Origin: Alistipes shahii WAL 8301
Lineage (GTDB): Bacteria > Bacteroidota > Bacteroidia > Bacteroidales > Rikenellaceae
Direction of reading: 5' to 3'
Assembly: GCF_025145845.1 (NCBI RefSeq)
Contig: NZ_CP102253.1
Span: forward strand, 3,534,001 to 3,598,000
Length of the DNA stretch: 64,000 nucleotides
Part shown: piece by piece, positions 58,688 through 64,000 of the stretch
Numbering within the stretch: the stretch's first letter is position 1
Layout of the letters: every line of letters starts with the position of its first letter
Made by a program: the position numbers and the translations under genes
The notes under the pieces: generated by a model
Told to the model about the DNA's origin: nothing
Seen by the model: the letters and a program-made list of their open reading frames with translations, nothing else
Database searches by the model: none

Positions 58688-61657
58688 TTACCGCGGTCCG
58701 TGGAACATCCCCGGAGGAGGTCCGCCCGGCCCGCCGGGTCCCATGCGGCGGGAACCGGAGGAGGACTCGACACCGTCGTAATCCTTTATATTGCGCGAAC
58801 CCTTCTTGCCGAAACGGCGCAGGTTGTAGTTGAACTGCACCATATAGTAGCGGCCGATGACGCTGTTGGTCGAGTTCTGCGTGTAGCCCGAACCCGTCGA
58901 GCGCGAGAAGGCCTGGTTCTGGTTGAAGAGGTCGTTGACGCCGACCATCACTTCGCCGCGCTTGTTCCTGAAGACCTTCTTGCCCAGCCAGACGTTGCAC
59001 AGGAGGTAATCCTCCGAGTAATCGTTCGTGAAGCCGATATACTGCGAGTAGGCCGCGCTCGCCGTGAAGGTGAAGCCCAGCGGGAAGACCACCTTCAGGT
59101 TGCCCTGCGCCGTGTGGTTGAAATAGCGGTTCTTCGACTTGTCCGCGTTCAGCGAGTTGGTGGCCTCGTTGTAGGTGCCGTTCCACGAGAGGGTGAAGTC
59201 GACGTTCTCCGAAATGTTGCTGCCCAGCACGGCCCGGAAGTCGTATCCCATATTCTTGGTGTCGTTGCGCTCGCCGCCCGAAATCATACCTGTCGCCGCG
59301 TCCACCGTGCCGCCCAGCATGCTGGGGGTCTTGGTGTAGATGACGCCCGCCATGACGTTGAAATTCGATTTGAGGAACCCGATCGGCAGGCCGTAGCTCA
59401 AGTGCGTCCGCAACTGCCAGTAACCGTCGAGATTCTCGGTCGTCGAGTAGAAATTGGGCGAATAGGCCTGTCCGTCGATGGTGATGTCACCGGGTCTTTG
59501 CACCAGATGCTGGGCCGTGTAATCCAGCGTCGTGTTCATCGAGAACATCCACATGAAGGTCCGGCCCTTTTCGACGTTGGAGTTGGTGTAGTGGAAATTC
59601 ACCCGGTGCGAGTAGGTCGGCTTCAGGTTCGGATTACCGTGGCTGATGTTCTGGGCGTCCGATACGTCGTAAACGCTTTGCAGGTCGGTGATCGACGGGC
59701 TGTCGGTGTAGGACGAGACGAAGAGCCGCAGCGAGTTCTCGCGGTTGATGTTCAGCTGGCCCATCATAAAATAGGTCACGTTGTTGTAGGCGTGCTTGAT
59801 CTTCTCGGCATCGTCGCGCACGATCTGTCCGTCGAGGGCCGAACGCTGGTAGTAGACGTTGGCGATGAACGTGTTGCGCTCTTTCGAAAAACGGAATCCG
59901 GGCCCCACGCTCTGCGTCAGGTAGCCGCTCTCGTAGGAGTTCGACAGCAGGGGATTAAGCACGCCGCCCGTGAAGGTGTCGTCGTCGGTAACGAACGATC
60001 GCTTGTCGCGCTCCTGCGAATTGTAGGAAATCCGGTACTGGAGGCTCACCTGCGCGTATTTGGCCACCGGCTCGGTGTAGGTGAAACTGCCGCGCAGGCT
60101 GTACGACGACGAGGGGGCCTCGGAGCGCAGGTAGCGCAGGTCGGTGTAGTCAGCGGGATCCCATGCGAGGGGATCGTCGCCTGCGCCGGGACGAACGTCC
60201 GAAATGGGCTTGACGTTCGACCACGAGTTCGAATTGTTCGTGTTGTCCGAGTAGCTGAACGATCCGTCGAGGGTGATCGTGCGGCCGTTCTTGCCCAGCT
60301 TGGCCCGGTAGACGGCGCTCGTCCCGACGTTGTAGCCGTGGCGCAGGGCGTCGCTGAAGTTGTCCGTGCGGCTGTAACCGCTGCCGCCGTCGGCGGGTGC
60401 GCCGTACTGCCATCCGGTCGTGCGGCTCCACGGATCGTTGGACTGGTAGCTGAAACGCGGGCGGATCATCAGGTTCTGGTTCTCGGAGATCTTCCACTCC
60501 AGACGGGCGTTGAACCGGTGGTTGTAGCCCTTCGTGTCGGAATAGCCGTTGGTCGACAGCGTATCGGGGATCATCGGGGCCTCGTACCATTTCTCCACCG
60601 TCGAACGGTTCTCGGTATTGGTGTTGTTGAAGAAATAGCTGCCCTGGAACGTCACCTGATTGCGCTTGCCCCACGTATCGGAGTAGTTGACGCCGATGGC
60701 GTTGACCGACGCCACGCCGCTCTGCGGGCGCACCATGTAATTGCCCATGCCGCCGCGACGTCCGCCACCGCCGCCCGAGACGCCCAGAATGTCCTCGAAC
60801 GAGAAATTCTGCTGGTTGACGTTGTTGAACAGGCCGATGAATGAAATACGGCTGTCGCCGCTGAACACGTTGGCATTGCCGCCGGCGATGTATTTGAACT
60901 TGTCTTCGGTCTCGGTGTCGGCGTCGTAGCCGAATCCGGCGTAGAGCTTGCCGAACTGGCCCTGCCGCATGCCCGGACGGGTGACGATATTGAGCGCCTT
61001 GTAGCCCTCGCCGTCGTCCATGCCCGAAAATTCGGCCGCGTCGGAGAGTTTGTTGTAGACCTCCACGCGGTCGACGGCCTCGGCCGGAAGCGACTTGATG
61101 GCCGTGGTGACATCCTCGCCGAAGAACTCCTTGCCGTCGACGAAGACCTTCTTGACCGTCTCGCCCTGCGCCTCGACCGTGCCGTCGGTGACGGTGATGC
61201 CGGGCATCTTCTTCAGCAGCCCTTCGACATCGGCGTCGGCCACGACCTTGAACGCTCCGGCATTGTAGCTCACCGTGTCGCCCTTCTGCGAGGTGCGCAG
61301 CGCCTTGGCCTCCTTGACGACCGTTTCGATCTGCACGCCCGGCTTGAGTTTCAGCAGTCCGAGGCTGACCTTCGAAGCCGAGACCCGGAAGGTCGTGTCG
61401 AGGTTGTTGTAGCCCAGAAAAGCCACCGAAAGCGAATATTCGCCGTAGGCGAGCGACGGAATAGACACCGCGCCCTTGAAGGCCGAGGTGAAATACTGTT
61501 TCTTCTCCGGGGTTTTCACAGGCGTGAGCGTCAGCACCGCTCCGACGACGCTCTCCCCGGTGTCGGCGTCGACGACCGTGGCTGTGACGCCGCCCCTCTG
61601 GGCGAATGCCGCGGCGGCGAAAAGCGTCAGCAGGGTAGTCAGTAGTGTTCGTTTCAT
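58688..61657 (-). CDS. TonB-receptor-like outer-membrane barrel protein with carboxypeptidase-like N-terminal domain
   Basis: The 989-residue precursor starts MKRTLLTTLLTLFAAAAFAQ. A CarboxypepD_reg-like beta-sandwich occupies about 22-105 (TATVVDADTGESVVGAVLTLTP). A plug-like segment follows (about 125-215, GLLKKMPGITVTDGTVEAQGETVKKVFVDGKEFFGEDV). The rest is a barrel of the OMP_b-brl_3 type used by Bacteroidetes. A Gly/Arg-rich loop (SGGGGGRRGGMGNY near 285) and a Gly/Pro tail (GPGGPGGPPPGMF) are unusual low-complexity inserts. No SusD partner is adjacent. It may import a ligand or serve an envelope-stress role; neither can be told here. Confidence 0.85.
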   Translation of the reverse strand: MKRTLLTTLLTLFAAAAFAQRGGVTATVVDADTGESVVGAVLTLTPVKTPEKKQYFTSAFKGAVSIPSLAYGEYSLSVAFLGYNNLDTTFRVSASKVSLGLLKLKPGVQIETVVKEAKALRTSQKGDTVSYNAGAFKVVADADVEGLLKKMPGITVTDGTVEAQGETVKKVFVDGKEFFGEDVTTAIKSLPAEAVDRVEVYNKLSDAAEFSGMDDGEGYKALNIVTRPGMRQGQFGKLYAGFGYDADTETEDKFKYIAGGNANVFSGDSRISFIGLFNNVNQQNFSFEDILGVSGGGGGRRGGMGNYMVRPQSGVASVNAIGVNYSDTWGKRNQVTFQGSYFFNNTNTENRSTVEKWYEAPMIPDTLSTNGYSDTKGYNHRFNARLEWKISENQNLMIRPRFSYQSNDPWSRTTGWQYGAPADGGSGYSRTDNFSDALRHGYNVGTSAVYRAKLGKNGRTITLDGSFSYSDNTNNSNSWSNVKPISDVRPGAGDDPLAWDPADYTDLRYLRSEAPSSSYSLRGSFTYTEPVAKYAQVSLQYRISYNSQERDKRSFVTDDDTFTGGVLNPLLSNSYESGYLTQSVGPGFRFSKERNTFIANVYYQRSALDGQIVRDDAEKIKHAYNNVTYFMMGQLNINRENSLRLFVSSYTDSPSITDLQSVYDVSDAQNISHGNPNLKPTYSHRVNFHYTNSNVEKGRTFMWMFSMNTTLDYTAQHLVQRPGDITIDGQAYSPNFYSTTENLDGYWQLRTHLSYGLPIGFLKSNFNVMAGVIYTKTPSMLGGTVDAATGMISGGERNDTKNMGYDFRAVLGSNISENVDFTLSWNGTYNEATNSLNADKSKNRYFNHTAQGNLKVVFPLGFTFTASAAYSQYIGFTNDYSEDYLLCNVWLGKKVFRNKRGEVMVGVNDLFNQNQAFSRSTGSGYTQNSTNSVIGRYYMVQFNYNLRRFGKKGSRNIKDYDGVESSSGSRRMGPGGPGGPPPGMFHGPR

Positions 61658-61723
61658 ATCTTCTGTTTGTGTGTATCTCTTTTTCGGCGGCGAACCGGCT
61701 GAAAACGCGCGTCCGTTCCGCCC

Positions 61724-62013
61724 GCCCCATGAAGCGGGCTTCTCAAGCCCGGGCGCAGAACCGGCCCGATAGCGTTTTCCGTTTCATCCGCCCGTAAGTC
61801 GGGCTTCTTAAGCCCGGCGCAGAACCGGCCCGATAGCGTTTCCCGTTTCATCCGCCCGTAAGTCGGGCTTTTTAAGCCCGGCGCAGAACCGGCCCGATAG
61901 CGTTTCCCGTTTCATCCGCCCGTAAGTCGGGCTTCTCAAGCCCGGGCGCAGAACCGGCCCGATAGCGTTTCCCGTTTCATCCGCCCGTAAATCGGGCTTC
62001 TTAAGCCCGGGCG
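61724..62013. repeat. Tandem array of 64/65-bp hairpin units
   Basis: Five GGGCTTnnnAAGCCC hairpins (starting at 61736, 61801, 61865, 61929 and 61994) repeat every 64-65 bp. The identical intervening segment GCAGAACCGGCCCGATAGCG plus GTTTyCCGTTTCATCCGCCCGT occurs four times. The unit is not a multiple of three and has no start codon or RBS pattern. It fills most of the 488-bp gap 61658-62145 between the barrel gene start and the DUF4890 gene end. If the barrel gene is transcribed from the TAACTTTA-like site at 62030-62037, the array lies in its 5' leader. Confidence 0.92.
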
Positions 62014-62088
62014 GCGTTGAAAACGGGCGTAAAGTTAATTCTTTTTATGCTTGTTTTGCGCCCCGCACGGGGCGAATCGGCAAAAAAA

Positions 62089-62115
62089 GGGCGTCAGTCG
62101 ACCAAACCGACGCCC
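62089..62115 (-). terminator. DUF4890 gene terminator
   Basis: A 7-bp perfect stem (62089-62095 with 62109-62115) is followed on the minus strand by TTTTTTT. It lies about 30 bp past the stop. Confidence 0.88.
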
Positions 62116-62145
62116 CGGCCGTAACAAGCCTCAAGAGACCTAACC

Positions 62146-62589
62146 TCACTCCTTTCCCTTCTTGTCCTTCTTCGGACAGGGCTTGTCACAGCACTCCTTG
62201 CCGCCTCCGCGACGGTCGCCTTTTTTCATCATCTGGGGACCATGACCGCGCTGGCCGGGCCGCGGAGCCTGCATCTGCGACCACTGCACGAACTGCTCGG
62301 TCGTCAGGATCGACTTCATCTTTTCGGCCTCGGCCTTGCGCGCCTCCCGCATCTTCTCGCGCATGGCCTGCATCTCCTTGATCTGCTGTAAATTCAGGTT
62401 GTAAACCTCCTTGGCCTGCGCATCGGTGAGCTTCAGCTCCTTCTGCATGCGTTCGGTCATGCGCTGCGCCATCTGTTCCACGGTCGGACGCTCCTTGGGA
62501 GCGGCGGCCGGCTTGGCCTCCTGTGCGAAAGCGCCCGTTCCCGCCATCAGGCAGAGGGCTGCGGCAACTGCAAAAATCCTCTTTTTCAT
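62146..62589 (-). CDS. DUF4890 (Spy/CpxP-like) periplasmic protein
   Basis: The 147-residue precursor starts MKKRIFAVAAALCLMAGTGAFAQ. The mature part is almost wholly helical, with heptad-like Met/Gln/Lys stretches (QMAQRMTERMQKELKLTDAQAKEVYNLN) and the LTxEQFxxW motif of the DUF4890/LTXXQ group. The C-terminus is Cys/Gly/Lys-rich (GGGKECCDKPCPKKDKKGKE), which could bind metal or form disulfides. Spy/CpxP relatives act as periplasmic chaperones or stress sensors. It lies between the outer-membrane barrel gene and a two-component system. The minus strand reads TACCTTTG at 62660-62667, its probable -7 element. Confidence 0.82.
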   Translation of the reverse strand: MKKRIFAVAAALCLMAGTGAFAQEAKPAAAPKERPTVEQMAQRMTERMQKELKLTDAQAKEVYNLNLQQIKEMQAMREKMREARKAEAEKMKSILTTEQFVQWSQMQAPRPGQRGHGPQMMKKGDRRGGGKECCDKPCPKKDKKGKE

Positions 62590-62730
62590 AATTTTTCGAA
62601 TTTGGTTGTGCATCACTTTTTTTGTTTTCCGGCAATCCGGTTTCCCGGAGTTCCTGATGCAAAGGTAACGCCAATACGAAAACCCGGAGCCAGGCCCCGG
62701 GTAAAACGGCAGAACGGCGGGGTCAACCGC

Positions 62731-63495
62731 CTATTCGACAGGGTGAAGCGACCGCAGCCACGCCTTGAATTCGGGAACGCGGGCTTTGGAAATGACGATC
62801 CGCTCGGGCGTTTCGACGGTGAGGTGCAGCGTGAGACGGCTCCCGAACCACACGGCGATCTCCTTCACGGCCTGCCGCGCGACGATGAACTGGCGGTTGG
62901 CCCGGAAGAATTCGGACTCGGGAAGCAGTCCCTGCAACGCTTCGAGGGTTTTGTCCAGCGGGTAGGCCGCGCCGTCGAAACCGTAGGCCGTGACCTTCTC
63001 GTTCGACGTGTAGCAGTAGGCGATCCTGCTGCGGTGCAGCGGGATGATTTTGTCGCGCACGTGCACCAGGAAAACCTCCTCGCGGCGGCTGGCGGCCAGC
63101 GTGCGGACCCGCGAACCGTAATCGCTGCGCTCGACCGACGTGAGGCGGTGCAGCTTGGCCAGCGCACGGCCGACATCCGAAGCGTTGAGCGGCTTGAGCA
63201 GGTAGTCGATGCTGTTGACCTTGAAAGCTTCGAGTGCATACTGGTCGTAGGCCGTCGTGAAGATCACCGGGGCTGCGATCTCCACGGCGTCGAAGATGCG
63301 GAACGAATCGCCGTCGGCCAGGTGGATGTCCATGAACAGCAGGTCGGGGTGGGGATTCGAACGGAGCCATTCGACGCTCTCCTCGACGCTCTCGAGCGTC
63401 GCCACGATCTCCACGTCGGGAGCCGTCTGCCGCAGAATCGCCGCGAGGTTGCGCGCGGCGGCGGTTTCGTCTTCAATAATCAGGGCTTTCATCAT
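62731..63495 (-). CDS. LytTR-family response regulator
   Basis: The 254-residue regulator has a receiver domain (about 1-125). The acidic pair is in LIIEDE, the phosphoacceptor Asp56 in LLFMDIHLADG and the conserved Lys in YLLKPLN near 112. A LytTR DNA-binding domain (about 145-254, VFLVHVRDKIIPLHRSRIAYCYTSNEKVTAY, then FFRANRQFIV) follows. ATG 63495 overlaps the kinase stop by 4 bp (ATGA); ATG 63492 is also possible. It probably controls nearby envelope genes or is autoregulatory; the targets are not visible from sequence. Confidence 0.9.
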   Translation of the reverse strand: MMKALIIEDETAAARNLAAILRQTAPDVEIVATLESVEESVEWLRSNPHPDLLFMDIHLADGDSFRIFDAVEIAAPVIFTTAYDQYALEAFKVNSIDYLLKPLNASDVGRALAKLHRLTSVERSDYGSRVRTLAASRREEVFLVHVRDKIIPLHRSRIAYCYTSNEKVTAYGFDGAAYPLDKTLEALQGLLPESEFFRANRQFIVARQAVKEIAVWFGSRLTLHLTVETPERIVISKARVPEFKAWLRSLHPVE

Positions 63496-64000
63496 ACGGA
63501 GGGATTTTGCAGCGGCATGCGCACGGAGAAGGTGGCGCCGTCGTCGACGATTTCGATGTCGCTGCCCGTGATCAGATTCCAGCGGTTGCGCAGGTTCTCC
63601 AGCCCGATGCCGGTCGAAGGTTCGGGTTCGAGTTTGGGAACCTTGGGGTTCGACACCACGAGCAGGCCCTCTTCGGTGCGGACCGAGATGTGGAACGGCT
63701 TGGTGCGGGTGATCGAATTGTGCTTGACGGCGTTGTCGATCAGCGGTTGCAGCGAGAAGGCCGGGAGTTTCCACCCGAGGTATTTCTCGTCGACGTCGAT
63801 GTCGAAAAAGAGCTTGTCGGCGTAGCGTATCTTGAAAAGGTAGCTGTAAGCCTCCAGGAATTTCAGCTCCTCGTCGAGGGTCATCAGCATGCTCTGGCCG
63901 TTCTGGATGATGTAGCGGAACGTGTACGAAAGCTGGTCGATGTAGGTCAGGGCCTTCTGGTCGTGCTTCTCGCGCACGAGCATCGCCAGCGAGTTGAGCG
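63492..64000 (-). CDS. LytS-type sensor histidine kinase, partial (5' end outside window)
   Basis: The visible 169 residues begin within the His_kinase (PF06580) domain at LNSLAMLVREKHDQKA, just after the phosphoaccepting His region. They include the dimerisation helices (ALTYIDQLSYTFRYIIQNG). The ATPase part has the N box PAFSLQPLIDNAVKHN and the G box STGIGLENLRNRW. It ends with a normal stop that overlaps the regulator start. The sensor and membrane part lies beyond position 64000. It forms the cognate pair with the LytTR regulator. Confidence 0.9.
   Translation of the reverse strand, partial: LNSLAMLVREKHDQKALTYIDQLSYTFRYIIQNGQSMLMTLDEELKFLEAYSYLFKIRYADKLFFDIDVDEKYLGWKLPAFSLQPLIDNAVKHNSITRTKPFHISVRTEEGLLVVSNPKVPKLEPEPSTGIGLENLRNRWNLITGSDIEIVDDGATFSVRMPLQNPSV

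Noticed and set aside
61724..62013. CRISPR array
   Set aside because: The segments between hairpins are identical rather than unique spacers, and no cas gene is present.

Overview
The window reads as chromosomal DNA of a GC-rich gut Bacteroidales, most likely Alistipes or a close Rikenellaceae relative. The reasons are the Bacteroidetes-type promoters (TTTG or TTG, about 20 nt, then TAnnTTTG), Bacteroidetes-restricted families (DUF3276, DUF4491, DUF4890, an IntDOT-like integrase, C10 peptidase, OMP_b-brl_3-type barrel) and strong GC bias in the core genes. The genus is an inference. No rRNA or tRNA gene was found.

Layout. 1-4005: fabG (minus) divergent from glyA, a DUF2461 protein and an esterase. 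4166-9662: a decayed integrative element between two imperfect att-like repeats. It holds an integrase cut off before its catalytic C-terminus, a CoiA-like gene cut at the same junction, DUF2958, a small hypothetical gene, an IS3-family element with a 4-bp target duplication, and two excisionase-like HTH genes. 9666-15733 (minus): glmM, an NlpE-like lipoprotein, M20 dipeptidase and suhB in a tight run, then glmS with its own promoter; glmM and glmS both feed UDP-GlcNAc synthesis. 15848-22200 (plus): nucleoside phosphorylase, dnaN, a DEDDh exonuclease, a LysM protein, rex, a short ribF and a thioesterase, ending at a strong terminator. 22354-28249: ABC-F protein, a TlpA-like thioredoxin lipoprotein and htpG. 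28477-34191: nitroreductase; dnaE, trxA and aldose epimerase as a minus-strand unit. 34392-43640: DUF2007, TonB-like protein, aroE, DUF368 (PopT family), a 146-bp tandem repeat, DUF3276, S41 protease, hisS, ettA and rubrerythrin.

43753-48954: CapA-like lipoprotein, DUF4491 and an MscS channel read from two duplicated promoter/palindrome modules. Upstream lies a gene-poor kilobase with a candidate structured ncRNA (6S-like architecture, own promoter and terminator) and two inverted copies of a degenerate hairpin repeat, then a porin. 49099-56453 (plus): metallophosphoesterase overlapping a RibD-like protein with reversed domain order, then TolC, HlyD and two ABC-2 permeases with no ATPase nearby.

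56470-58427 (minus): a C10 cysteine protease translationally coupled to an unrecognised lipoprotein, in DNA visibly more AT-rich than its surroundings. 58688-64000 (minus): a large outer-membrane barrel protein preceded by a 64/65-bp hairpin array, a DUF4890 protein with a Cys/Lys-rich tail, and a LytTR regulator with a LytS-type kinase that runs off the window end.

The most noteworthy signals are the candidate ncRNA at 46531-46867, the C10 protease-lipoprotein pair, the duplicated promoter modules, the two tandem arrays, the int/CoiA scar, and the permuted RibD with a one-domain RibF.
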